The notes below the pieces were generated by a model. That model was not told where the DNA came from. It did no database searches and worked only from the letters and a program-made list of their open reading frames with translations. Positions 17,298 to 26,000 of a DNA stretch of 64,000 nucleotides are shown piece by piece (the first letter of the stretch is position 1; each line of letters begins with the position of its first letter). Source of the DNA: Halomonas getboli (GTDB lineage Bacteria; Pseudomonadota; Gammaproteobacteria; Pseudomonadales; Halomonadaceae). A program made the position numbers and the translations under genes. Location: contig NZ_JALMEW010000003.1 of the NCBI RefSeq assembly GCF_023094245.1, positions 1 to 64,000 of the forward strand, given 5' to 3'.

Positions 17298-18734
17298 ATG
17301 AGATTTTCTGAGTATTTCGGACTCTATAGAAGTCAGGCGTATCTGGATTTTGTGGATGTTCCGCTGGATACAGATTTAAGCGTTTTCGTAGAGCCGGTTG
17401 CTATTAAGCAGCTGCAGTCGTCTTGGGGGAATGAGCTGGCTTCACTCTTGCAGACCTTTTTTGACAAGGTCCTTTCTTGTATAAGGTCCGGAAATAACGA
17501 TGAGGCTAGACGGTTGCTGGCCTCTCTGAATGAGAGTAACGAGTTTCATCTTGGGTACTCATCAGGGAAGTCTATGGGGCATGGGTTTGGAGAAGGTTCA
17601 GCTGAAAGTGTATGGACTGCTCTGACTCAAAGCAAAGCCTCAGTTACCGGGCTTCTTAGGGATTTAGAAGATACTGCCCTTTTGATTCCTGGTGTTGGAT
17701 CGGACATGATCTCTGATGCTGTTTGTAATATCTTGAGGGGGGCGTTTATTAAATATACCCAAGATATGTGCAGCTACTATGGAGTGACTTTGACTCCAAA
17801 TGTGGCATCAGGACCAATATGGAATCCTCAAAAGGGAGGCTGGGAACAAGCCTATGTTGCGCTACCTGTTACTGAATTTGGTAAAGTGATTCTTGTTCCC
17901 AAGATTGTAGTTCGTCATCGTCTAGTTTATGACTCTGCGCAATATTACCGGCATTATATATTGCCGCATATGCAAGATGAACACATTAGGATGCGATCAC
18001 CTCTGGTGGATGTCCTAAAGGATGGCCGCCTGAATGTTACTAAAAAAAAGCTCATGGAGAAGTATGGCAAGGATAAACTTGCCGTTGCACAGCAAACTGT
18101 AGCTAGGCCCCACGTGCTAGATGAATATAGGGAGCAAAAAGCTAACTCCCCCTCTAGTCCGCTAAGTCAAGAGCAGCTCGCAGAGGTTGAGGGTAGAGAT
18201 GTTCCTGACATAAAACCCTTGATTGCCTCCCTTAAATCACTCCCCCCAGGGAATCAGCACGCTCATGAATATGAAGGTTTGATAGAGAAGATATTCACGG
18301 CCATATTTTATCCGTCTTTATGTAATCCCCGTAAGCAGCATAAAACACACGGGGGGCGAAAAATTGTTGATATCACATACTCTAATGAAGCGAAAGCTGG
18401 ATTCTTTTCTTGGCTCTCGAGGCACTACACTTGCCCTATGATTTTTGTGGAGTGTAAGAATTATGGTAAGGAAATAGGAAACCCTGAGATAGATCAGATT
18501 TCTGGAAGGTTTTCACCTAGCAGGGGGTGGGTGGGGATTTTAGTCTGTCGGTCTCTCAAAGATAAGAAAAGAATGGTTCAGCGGTGCATTGATACTGTGA
18601 ATGATCAGAGAGGCTATGTCATCGTTCTAGATGATGGTGATGTGGAAGAGATTGTTGAAGAATATGCTAGCAACGAGGGGAGTCAAGATCATACTGGTCT
18701 TCGGAAAAAATGGGAGGAGATCGTGTTTTCATAG
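17298..18734 (+). CDS. PD-(D/E)XK restriction-endonuclease-like protein
   Basis: This 478-residue protein is not one I can name. The C-terminal third carries a nuclease signature: Glu-containing helix (HEYEGLIEKIF, 322-333), Asp358 in GRKIVDITY, Glu385-Cys-Lys387 in IFVECKNYG, and Gln400 in EIDQISGRF. This is the order of PD-(D/E)XK/Mrr-like enzymes. The first 300 residues show no known domain and may form a sensor or DNA-recognition part. The ATG at 17298 has GGAGG four bases before it; a TTG at 17295 would be too close. Base composition is much lower in GC than the surrounding chromosome. It ends at a clear terminator and is probably cotranscribed with the DUF2726 gene. Confidence 0.85.
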   Translation: MRFSEYFGLYRSQAYLDFVDVPLDTDLSVFVEPVAIKQLQSSWGNELASLLQTFFDKVLSCIRSGNNDEARRLLASLNESNEFHLGYSSGKSMGHGFGEGSAESVWTALTQSKASVTGLLRDLEDTALLIPGVGSDMISDAVCNILRGAFIKYTQDMCSYYGVTLTPNVASGPIWNPQKGGWEQAYVALPVTEFGKVILVPKIVVRHRLVYDSAQYYRHYILPHMQDEHIRMRSPLVDVLKDGRLNVTKKKLMEKYGKDKLAVAQQTVARPHVLDEYREQKANSPSSPLSQEQLAEVEGRDVPDIKPLIASLKSLPPGNQHAHEYEGLIEKIFTAIFYPSLCNPRKQHKTHGGRKIVDITYSNEAKAGFFSWLSRHYTCPMIFVECKNYGKEIGNPEIDQISGRFSPSRGWVGILVCRSLKDKKRMVQRCIDTVNDQRGYVIVLDDGDVEEIVEEYASNEGSQDHTGLRKKWEEIVFS

Positions 18735-18754
18735 TCCCTGGCCTGCATGGGAAA

Positions 18755-18797
18755 AGACGCCGAGCATAAGTTTTTAACTCTCTGCTTGGCGTTTTTA
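18755..18797 (+). terminator. Terminator of the nuclease cassette
   Basis: The stem ACGCCGAGCA/TGCTTGGCGT with a 16-base loop is followed by TTTTT, 20 bases after the nuclease stop. It closes the two-gene unit and faces the convergent DUF4124-like gene. Confidence 0.8.
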
Positions 18798-18811
18798 TAG
18801 TAAATGGAGTT

Positions 18812-19279
18812 TTATCTTCTTAGATAGTCTTTTATTATGTCATTGCAAGAGGTCGCTCTGTGAGAAAACCCATCGTTATTCGGGTTTTGCCAAAAAAGCA
18901 ACTCACAGCTTTTTCCATCTAAATCGGAAATCATTCGCCGAGTATTTGGTTCCCCAAGTATGGCTATAGCCTTGCGCCTCGACATCCCTTCTACAAGATA
19001 GCCACCAGCATAAGCCCTAGCCTCAAGGTGGGGTTGAAGCGGGTTAGCAAGCTGCTCCATGATAATGGCTGAGACATCTGGCGGTGGGCGTCTGCCATCA
19101 CCACCCATTGTCGAGAGATTACCGAGGTCGGGCATCTGGCCAGGTCCTGAAGCTCCTGCCCCTGCACATGGGCGATCCTGGTATCGGATATCGCCTCCAA
19201 CCTCGCACTTATAGACTTGGGCACTGGCAGAAAAGGGCAGCAGGGCAGCGACGAACAGCAGCAAGGCGGGAGCGATCAT
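18812..19279 (-). CDS. Exported DUF4124-like protein, paralog 1
   Basis: This 155-residue protein has a signal peptide (MIAPALLLFVAALLPFSASA), then YKCEVGGDIRYQDRPC (the DUF4124 pattern of two Cys around a Tyr-Gln). A C-terminal YLVEGMSRRKAIAILGEPNTRR resembles BamE/OmlA-type repeats. Start chosen at 19279: GGAG lies seven bases before it, while frame-open residues upstream overlap the promoter. A second copy at 19940-20425 shares the promoter, leader and signal peptide almost exactly but diverges in the mature part. The likely location is periplasm or cell surface. The function is unknown. Confidence 0.8.
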   Translation of the reverse strand: MIAPALLLFVAALLPFSASAQVYKCEVGGDIRYQDRPCAGAGASGPGQMPDLGNLSTMGGDGRRPPPDVSAIIMEQLANPLQPHLEARAYAGGYLVEGMSRRKAIAILGEPNTRRMISDLDGKSCELLFWQNPNNDGFSHRATSCNDIIKDYLRR

Positions 19280-19298
19280 CCCTGATCTCCAAGCAGAC

Positions 19299-19326
19299 TC
19301 TATAGACCTAAGAAAATCTAGCACAA
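19299..19326 (-). promoter_or_regulatory. Putative promoter of DUF4124-like paralog 1
   Basis: On the minus strand TTGTGC (19321-19326), a 16-base spacer and TATAGA (19299-19304) precede the gene by about 20 bases. The same block recurs before paralog 2, where the -10 reads TAGAGA. Confidence 0.55.
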
Positions 19327-19445
19327 GCCCCGGAAAGCGGTAGCGCTGGTGTCCACATCGTGTCTACGGTAGGATGTCGCACCCTGCGCGATTGAGCGGA
19401 GATGGCGTTCTAACGCATTGATATTGCATGGTGTGAGCCGGAGCG

Positions 19446-19570
19446 ACCGGCATTGATAGAATCTTGTCATCGGTAGGTCCCGGCCCGATTCCTGGTGCCA
19501 GTACCATTTAAAGCGCTTTGCAAGCATCTTCTTGCGAGCGACATCCAAACCGCCAGCTGGCGGTTTTTTT
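19446..19570 (+). pseudogene. Decayed tRNA-Thr copy with its terminator
   Basis: Bases 19446-19506 align with tRNA-Thr(TGT) of 15989-16064: ACCGGCAT, a deleted D-arm, CTTGTCATC for the anticodon arm, GGTAGGTCCCGG, CGATTCCTGGTGCC and ACCATTT. The acceptor stem no longer pairs. Downstream, GAGCGACAT and the hairpin AAACCGCC-AGCT-GGCGGTTT with seven T residues (19547-19570) copy the functional gene's terminator. It is either the displaced original tRNA end or a duplicated attachment site of a tRNA-Thr-targeting element. Confidence 0.8.
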
Positions 19571-19632
19571 GTGCGTGTCCACTTTGTTTCCACCCTCCTT
19601 TCTGTCCCATAGCGTCCATTCGTGACGAGGTG

Positions 19633-19654
19633 AAAAAAGCCCCCCGAGGGAGGC
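19633..19654 (-). terminator. Minus-strand terminator after the integrase relic
   Basis: On the minus strand GCCTCC/GGGGGC closes a short loop and is followed by TTTTTT. It lies about 120 bases beyond the stop of the recombinase relic and may be its original terminator. Confidence 0.5.
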
Positions 19655-19775
19655 AAAAGTGCCGTCTCAAGCAGGGAAGCGAAAGACGGCTCACGCAATT
19701 TATCGCACTCGCGAAAAAAGATGTATCCCAATTGCTTGATTTGGCACAGTTTCAGCTAACTCTTTGCTTCTGTCT

Positions 19776-19919
19776 CTATAACCGAGGTCCGGCGACTGGA
19801 TTCATTTTGGCCGCCTCCTCAAGATGGTCGGGTACGACGTGGGCATCGGGCATGGTCATCGAGTGATGACCGAGAATTCGTTGCAGCACCAGGATTTGGC
19901 CGTCGTTCTTCACGCCCGA
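19776..19919 (-). pseudogene. Tyrosine recombinase (integrase), C-terminal relic
   Basis: One minus-strand frame reads VKNDGQILVLQRILGHHSM, then TMPDAHVVPDHLEEAAKMN and PVAGPRL before TAG at 19776. This matches the end of phage-type integrases (usual form: LQ..LGHSSI.MT.RYAHLAPDHL..A...NPL). Two residues are missing and the catalytic Tyr position is lost (MPDAH for M-x-RYAH). An in-frame stop lies just upstream, and nothing of the rest remains. Beside the tRNA-Thr copy, it marks the edge of a former mobile element. Confidence 0.8.
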
Positions 19920-19939
19920 TGAAGTAGATCACCCCGGGG

Positions 19940-20425
19940 TTATCTCCCGGTGACCAGGCCGTTGCAGATGATCGCCCGATAGCGCCGCTTGTCCAGGAAC
20001 CTCGGGTTTATCCACACCCAGTTGTGGCATTTTTCGCCGTCCGAGTTCACAAAATCGCTGCCGTAGTCTGGCTCGCCAAGCATGGCGTAGACCTGCCCCT
20101 TGGTCATGCCGGGAATCAGCTCGCCGCGGGCCTGGGCGCGCACGCGATCGTTGCGCTCCGTCACGCTGGACCGATAGCCCGCAGACGAGGTGGATCGATT
20201 TGCCTGGGGCCGAGGCTGCGGCGGGGGTGGCAAGACCCGTCGCAGCGCACGAAGATCCGGCGACTGATAGATCATGGCGTTGCCGCGGGTCATGGGCACC
20301 TGAACGCCCGGGCACGCGTCTTCCTGGTACAGCGTGTCGTTGCCGATCTGACACTTATGGATATCGGCGTGGGCAGACAACGGCAGCAGGACGGCGACGA
20401 ACAGCAGCAAGGTGGGAGCGATCAT
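19940..20425 (-). CDS. Exported DUF4124-like protein, paralog 2
   Basis: This 161-residue protein has the signal peptide MIAPTLLLFVAVLLPLSAHA, then IHKCQIGNDTLYQEDACPG (DUF4124 pattern), a Pro/Arg-rich middle and a C-terminal LIPGMTKGQVYAMLGEPDYG, which resembles BamE/OmlA repeats. A final Cys pair lies in EKCHNWVW and AIICNG. The start at 20425 has GGAG seven bases upstream, exactly as in paralog 1. Identity of the two genes is high from about 90 bases around the start and low afterwards. The function is unknown. Confidence 0.8.
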   Translation of the reverse strand: MIAPTLLLFVAVLLPLSAHADIHKCQIGNDTLYQEDACPGVQVPMTRGNAMIYQSPDLRALRRVLPPPPQPRPQANRSTSSAGYRSSVTERNDRVRAQARGELIPGMTKGQVYAMLGEPDYGSDFVNSDGEKCHNWVWINPRFLDKRRYRAIICNGLVTGR

Positions 20426-20522
20426 CCCTGATCTCCATGAGGACTCTCTATTCCTAAGAAAATCTAGCACAAGCCCCGAAGAGCGGTAGGCCATCATCCG
20501 CCCGCATTGGCTTGTTTTCTGT

Positions 20523-20597
20523 AGCCATAAAAAAGCCCGTCGGGGCAGACGGGCAATAAGGGACTTACAGGACAGGGAACTCAGTAAGTGTGATAAC
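20523..20597 (-). ncRNA. Candidate structured RNA / repeat element, copy A
   Basis: Read on the minus strand, this 75-base unit has CTTAC-(15-base loop with GAGTTCCC)-GTAAG, a short linker, then the intrinsic terminator GCCCGTC/GACGGGC with TTTTTT and ATGGC. A second copy (22679-22756) keeps the GAGTTCCC hairpin, spacing and terminator while the stem bases differ. That pattern suggests a small RNA or a conserved 3'-end element. Copy A lies downstream of the GGDEF gene and could also serve as its terminator. Confidence 0.5.
20528..20554 (-). terminator. Terminator downstream of the GGDEF gene
   Basis: On the minus strand GCCCGTC/GACGGGC with a 6-base loop is followed by six T residues. It lies about 145 bases past the GGDEF stop. 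Confidence 0.75.
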
Positions 20598-20698
20598 TAT
20601 ATCGCCGCGGCCCGGTGCTGCCCATCCAAGCATCTGTATGACCCCGTTAGGCTGGGCCTATCGGCTCGCCGATGCCCGTCTTGATCGGGCCGGCGGCC

Positions 20699-22405
20699 CT
20701 AGAGGCTGCTGACCCGGTCGCGCCCGCTGCGCTTGGCGGTATACAGGGCGGTGTCGGCGCGCTTGAACAGGTTCGAGAAAGACTCGCCCGCGATGTGCTC
20801 GCTGACGCCGCCGCTGACGGTGACGGCGAGACGCAGGCCGTCCTCGAGCGTGACGCTGCCGGCGCTCACGTGCTCGCGTACCCGCTCCATGGCCGAGGCC
20901 GCTTCCGAGGCGCGCGTGCCGCGCATCACTACCACGAATTCCTCGCCACCGGTGCGCGCCACCATGTCGCCCTCGCGCAGGCATTCGGACACCCGGCCGC
21001 TCAGCCACTGGAGCACGGCGTCGCCGGTATCGTGGCCGTGCTGGTCGTTGACCCGCTTGAAGTGATCGATGTCGAGCACGGCCAGTGAGAAGGGCTCGTC
21101 GCGGGTGTCGTGGGCATGGATCAGCGCTGCGACTTGCTGGTCCAGGTAGGCGCGATTGGGCAGGCCGGTCAGGTAGTCGCGCAGCGCCTTGTCGGCCATG
21201 CGGTCGAGCTCCTGTCGCACCTGCTCGATCTCGGCCTCGTTGGTGATCACGCGCTCCACCGCATCGGCGATCAGCCGCACCAGCTCGATCTCCATCTGGT
21301 CGAAGGGTTCCTGGCGCGGCTGGGCGCTGGAGAAGTTGAGCGTGCCCCAGACCTCGCCGTTGAGGCGCAGCGGGGTGCCGATATAGCTCTCCAGGCCGAA
21401 CGTCTGGTAGCAGGGATGGCCGCTGATGCGCGGATCCTTGCCGGCCTCGGTGGTGTGGAACACGCCTTCGGCGTCCAGCATCAGCCGGCAGTAGGTGTCG
21501 CCCAGCGCGAAGGTGTCGTCCGGTGAGAGGTCGGCGACCTCCGAGGTGGCCCACTTGATGATGTACTGCTCGTCGATGATGCGGCTGACCAGGCCGATAT
21601 CCAGCGACAGGTAGGCGAGCGCATCGCGCAGCAGCTGGTCGATGATCTCGTCGCTGTCGATGTCGGTGCGGTTCACGCCGCTGTGCACGTCGCGCAGCAG
21701 CTGGATCATGGCGCGGTATTCGGAGATGTCCTGGATGATGGCATATAAGCCGACCACCTCGCCGTCCAGGAAGTCGGGGGTGTAGTGCACCTTGAAGTAG
21801 CAGGTGCGGCCGTCCGCGAGGGTGATCCGGTCCTCGTAGGTGACCTCCTCGCCCGCCAGGGCCCGCTGCAGGCGCGGTTGAACTCGCTCGAAGGAGGCGG
21901 GCTCCATCACCGAGGCGACCGGCTGGCCGTACAGCGCCTCACGGTCGATGCCGATGAAGTCCATGTAGGCCTGGTTGTTGAGGCGGAAGCGCAGGTCCTG
22001 GTCGACGTAGGCCACCAGGATCGGCAGCTGATCGGCGAGCCGGCCGACGATGCCCTGGTCGACCTTCAGCGCCGCGGTCAGCTTGATCACGAAGCTGCCG
22101 TCGGCGAGGCCGTAGTAGCTGCCGGCGCCGTCCTCGAAGCCCCAGGTCTCGCCGGGGCGGATCTCGCTCCGTGCCAGGCTCTCGGCCACGGCGCCGCCGA
22201 GCTGGGCGCGGATGTCCCTGAGCTCGCTCAGTGCCATGCCGATCAGCGCCGACGGCTCCCTGCCGACCAGCGTCTGGGTATCGCCCAAGGCGTCAAGGAT
22301 GCGCTGCTCGCGCGAAATATGCAGATAGGCGGAATGCGAGAGGCTCAGGACCTCTTCCCACCAGGCCGGTTGTGTCACGACACCACATCTCCCTTGTCGG
22401 TGCAT
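20699..22405 (-). CDS. Diguanylate cyclase with PAS and GAF domains
   Basis: This 568-residue soluble signalling protein makes c-di-GMP. Domains: an N-terminal segment of unclear type (1-110), PAS (about 115-235, ending in YAIIQDISEYRAM), GAF (about 245-395, with SYIGTPLRLNGEVWGTLNF) and GGDEF (about 405-568). The active-site loop is GGEEF, preceded by five residues and REGD, the RxxD inhibitory site, so product feedback is expected. No transmembrane segment is seen. A GTG at 22378 with GGGAG ten bases upstream is an alternative start; the ATG at 22405 has only a weak site. Confidence 0.9.
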   Translation of the reverse strand: MHRQGRCGVVTQPAWWEEVLSLSHSAYLHISREQRILDALGDTQTLVGREPSALIGMALSELRDIRAQLGGAVAESLARSEIRPGETWGFEDGAGSYYGLADGSFVIKLTAALKVDQGIVGRLADQLPILVAYVDQDLRFRLNNQAYMDFIGIDREALYGQPVASVMEPASFERVQPRLQRALAGEEVTYEDRITLADGRTCYFKVHYTPDFLDGEVVGLYAIIQDISEYRAMIQLLRDVHSGVNRTDIDSDEIIDQLLRDALAYLSLDIGLVSRIIDEQYIIKWATSEVADLSPDDTFALGDTYCRLMLDAEGVFHTTEAGKDPRISGHPCYQTFGLESYIGTPLRLNGEVWGTLNFSSAQPRQEPFDQMEIELVRLIADAVERVITNEAEIEQVRQELDRMADKALRDYLTGLPNRAYLDQQVAALIHAHDTRDEPFSLAVLDIDHFKRVNDQHGHDTGDAVLQWLSGRVSECLREGDMVARTGGEEFVVVMRGTRASEAASAMERVREHVSAGSVTLEDGLRLAVTVSGGVSEHIAGESFSNLFKRADTALYTAKRSGRDRVSSL

Positions 22406-22550
22406 TCGATCTTCTCTGACCTACTCTGCTCCTGTCGCGCGCTAACGTCTATTGGAGAGCCTTCAACAGCGTCGTGGCCGGTCCATCTCGAGGCCTCGAT
22501 GCGGCGATATCGCCTGCCGGGAGCCGCAGTGCGCAACCGACGCCAGACGC

Positions 22551-22578
22551 AAAAAAGCCCGCCCCGGAAGGGGCGGGC
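22551..22578 (-). terminator. Minus-strand intrinsic terminator
   Basis: On the minus strand the 9-bp GC stem GCCCGCCCC/GGGGCGGGC around TTCC is followed by six T residues. It lies 146 bases upstream of the GGDEF start and would shield that gene from read-through, or end a small RNA starting to its right. Confidence 0.75.
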
Positions 22579-22678
22579 CAACCTCGCATCTGGTGTGATG
22601 CCTGCTCTGCCTGATCACGAGCATGCCTCGTGAGGCTTCGTATTCTGGCCTCGCCTTCTTGCAGCGAGATGACGATGA

Positions 22679-22756
22679 GCCATAAAAGAGACCCGCCGGG
22701 ACTGGGCGGGTCTTGAAAGGCTTACCAAGCGGGGAACTCAAGTAAGCAAGGTAATG
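22679..22756 (-). ncRNA. Candidate structured RNA / repeat element, copy B
   Basis: On the minus strand it shows CTTAC-(loop with GAGTTCCCC)-GTAAG, then the stem GACCCGCC/GGCGGGTC followed by TCTTTTATGGC. It is about 78 bases and collinear with copy A at 20523-20597. The compensating stem differences argue for RNA structure. Its upstream promoter, if any, would lie near 22780-22830. Confidence 0.5.
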
Positions 22757-22963
22757 ATGCCCGTTCGCATTGATTCTCATATCAGGAAGTACGGATGTTT
22801 TAGGGCGCTGTTCATCCTCAAGGCGGGGCGGCCACGGTCGAGGGGATCGGGATGTCCGGAGAGCGTGTGCATCGCACCGGTGTGCCTACCGGCCGTCGCT
22901 GGCCTGAACGCGCTGCCGCGATCTCGCATCGCGTTGATACACTTGCCGGGAGACATGGGTGTT

Positions 22964-22982
22964 CGAGCGCAATTCGCGCTCG
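22964..22982. promoter_or_regulatory. Inverted repeat upstream of putA
   Basis: CGAGCGC and GCGCTCG flank AATTC, 94 bases before the putA start. It is a plausible operator, since this PutA has no DNA-binding domain and must be controlled by a separate regulator. No regulator is identified. Confidence 0.35.
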
Positions 22983-23075
22983 GGCGCCTACGCTAGATGA
23001 GTGACTTTCGACAATGACGACGCCATCCGAGCCGTAACATCGGCGATGCGTGTCGCGTCGCCAGGGAGATCGACC

Positions 23076-26000
23076 ATGAACGAAGCCAACCGTCATCCAC
23101 ACGATACCGTGAGCGAGCCGCGCGCGCGCATACGTGCCCACTACGACGTCGACGAGGCGGAGGTGCTGCGCGGGCTGGTGGAGCGCATCGAGCTCTCGGC
23201 GGAGCAGCGCCGCCAGGTGGCCGAGGCCGGGGCCAACTACGTGTCACGGGTGCGCAAGGAGACCTCGCCCAGCATGATGGAGGCGTTCCTGGCCGAATAC
23301 GGCCTCTCCACCGCCGAGGGCGTCGGCCTGATGTGTCTAGCCGAGGCGCTGCTGCGGGTGCCCGACGCCGAGACCATCGATGACCTCATTCACGACAAGA
23401 TCGAGCCGTCCGACTGGGGGGCCCACCTGGGCAAGTCGTCCTCGTCGATGGTCAACGCCTCGACCTGGGCGCTGATGCTGACCGGCAACGTGCTGGAAAA
23501 GGATCCCAAGGGCCCGGTGCGCGCGCTGCGCGGGCTGGTGCGGCGGATGGGCGAGCCGGTGGTGCGCACGGCGGTGGGCCGGTCGATGAAGATCCTCGGC
23601 CGCCAGTTCGTGCTCGGCCAGACCATCGAGGAGGGCATGAAAAACGCCCGCGAACTCGAGAAGCAGGGCTACACCTACTCTTACGACATGCTGGGCGAGG
23701 CGGCGCGCACCGACGACGACGCGCTGCGCTATCACGAGGCCTATGCCCAGGCGATCGCCGCCATCGCCAAGCAGGCCAAGGGCGACGTGCGCGGCAGCCC
23801 CGGCATCTCGGTGAAGCTTTCGGCGCTGCACCCGCGCTACGAGACCAGCCATCGCGAGACGGTGATGCGCGACCTGGTGCCGCGCGCCCGGGAGCTGGTC
23901 CGGCAGGCCGCCAAGGCCAACATCGGCTTCAACATCGACGCCGAGGAGCAGGACCGGCTGGACCTGTCGCTGGACGTCATCGAGGCGCTGCTGGCGGACC
24001 CCGAGCTGGCCGGCTGGGACGGCTTCGGCATCGTGGTGCAGGCCTACGGGCGGCGCGCCGCGCCGGTGATCGAGGCGCTCTACGACATGGCCGAGCGCCA
24101 CGACCGCAAGATCATGGTGCGGCTGGTGAAGGGCGCCTACTGGGACACCGAGATCAAACTGGCCCAGGAGATGGGCGTCGAGACCTTCCCGGTGTTCACC
24201 CGCAAGGTCAACACCGACGTCAGCTACATGGCCTGCGCGCGCATGCTGCTCGAGCGGCGCGACCGCATCTATCCGCAGTTCGCCACCCACAACGCCCACA
24301 CCTGCGCCGCCGTGGTCGCCATGGCCGGCGACGACAAGGACAGCTACGAGTTCCAGCGCCTGCACGGCATGGGTGAGTCGCTGCACCACATCGTCAAGCA
24401 GTCGGAGGGCACCCACTGTCGCATCTACGCCCCGGTCGGCGCCCACCGCGACCTGCTGGCCTACCTGGTGCGCCGCCTGCTGGAGAACGGCGCCAACTCC
24501 TCCTTCGTCAATCAGGTGGTGGACACCTCTATCCCCGCCAGCGAGGTGGCGAAGGACCCGGTGGCCGGCTTCGAGCGCCTGGGCGATGCCATCGCCAATC
24601 CGTCGATCCGTCGGCCCGGCGAGCTGTTCGCCCCCGAGCGCAAGAACTCCCGCGGCTACCGGATCAACGAGCCGGCCTCGATCCTGCCGCTGCTGTCGGC
24701 CCGCGAGGCGTTCGCCGACGCCACCTGGACCGCGGCGCCGATGCTGGTCGGCGGCCCCGCGCCCCGGGGCACTGCGCGGGAGGCGCTGTCGCCGGCCGAC
24801 GGGACGCGAGTGGTCGGCCAGGTGTATGAGGCGACCCCCGAGGAAGTGGCGGCGGCGCTGGACGCCGCCGAAGACGGCTACCGCGAGTGGTCGGCCCGGC
24901 CGGTGGCCGAGCGTGCCGCGGTGCTGCGCCGCACCGCCGACCTCTACGAGGAACACATGGCCGAGCTGACGGTGATCGCCACCCGCGAGGCCGGCAAGAT
25001 GATCCTCGACGGCATCGCCGAGGTGCGCGAAGCGGTGGACTTCCTGCGCTACTACGCCGTCGAGAGCGAGCGGCTGGTGGCCGAGGAGCCGGGCGAGGCG
25101 CGTGGCGTCTTCGTCTGCATCAGCCCCTGGAACTTCCCGCTGGCCATCTTCACCGGCCAGATCGCCGCGGCGCTGTCGGCGGGCAACGCGGTGCTCGCCA
25201 AGCCCGCCGAGCAGACGCCGCTGATCGCCGCCCGCGCCGTCGAGCTCATGCGAGAGGCCGGGCTGCCGGAAGCGGCGCTGCAGCTGCTGCCCGGCGACGG
25301 CCCCACGGTGGGCGGGCCACTGACCAGCGACCCGCGCATCGCCGGGGTCTGCTTCACCGGCTCGACCGAGGTGGCACAGCTCATCCACAAGGCCTTGGCG
25401 AAGAACGCCGGCCCGGAGGCGACGCTGATCGCCGAGACCGGCGGGCTCAACGCCATGATCGTCGATTCGAGCGCGCTGACCGAGCAGGCGGTGCGCGATA
25501 TCCTGATCTCGTCCTTCCAGTCGGCCGGCCAGCGCTGCTCGGCGCTGCGCATGCTGTACGTGCAGGAGGAGGCGCGCGAGCGGCTGCTGACGATGCTCGA
25601 CGGCGCCATGGATGCCCTGGTGATCGGCGATCCCTGGAATACCGACACCGACGTCTCCCCGGTGATCGACGCCGAGGCCCAGGCCGACATTGCCGGCTAT
25701 GTGGCGACGCAGGAAAAAGCCGGCAAGGTGCTCAAGACACTGCCCGCCCCCGACGGCGGCACCTTCGTCACCCCGGCGGTGGTCGAGGTCGGCGGCATCG
25801 AGGATCTGGAGCGCGAGATCTTCGGCCCGGTGCTGCACGTGGCCACCTTCCAGGCGCGCGACATCGACAAGGTGGTCGATGCGATCAATGCCAAGGGCTA
25901 CGGGCTGACCTTCGGCCTGCACACCCGCATCGACGACCGCGTGCAGCAGGTCGTCGAGCGGATCCATGTCGGCAACATCTACGTCAACCGCAACCAGATC

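Larger units (their letters stand above)
22406..23075. other. 670-base non-coding stretch upstream of putA
   Basis: It holds two minus-strand terminator-like hairpins (22551-22578 and within 22679-22756), copy B of the hairpin element, and an inverted repeat CGAGCGC-AATTC-GCGCTCG (22964-22982) about 95 bases before putA that could be an operator. I see no credible protein-coding gene. Confidence 0.6.

Noticed and set aside
19318-19731. 137-codon minus-strand frame across the tRNA-Thr relic
   Set aside because: It runs through the tRNA copy and its terminator and has no protein features, so it is a chance frame.
20565-20633. 22-codon minus-strand frame (MLGWAAPGRGDIVITL...) before the copy A terminator, resembling a leader peptide
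   Set aside because: There is no ribosome binding site, the frame is not kept in copy B, and it has no run of codons for one amino acid.
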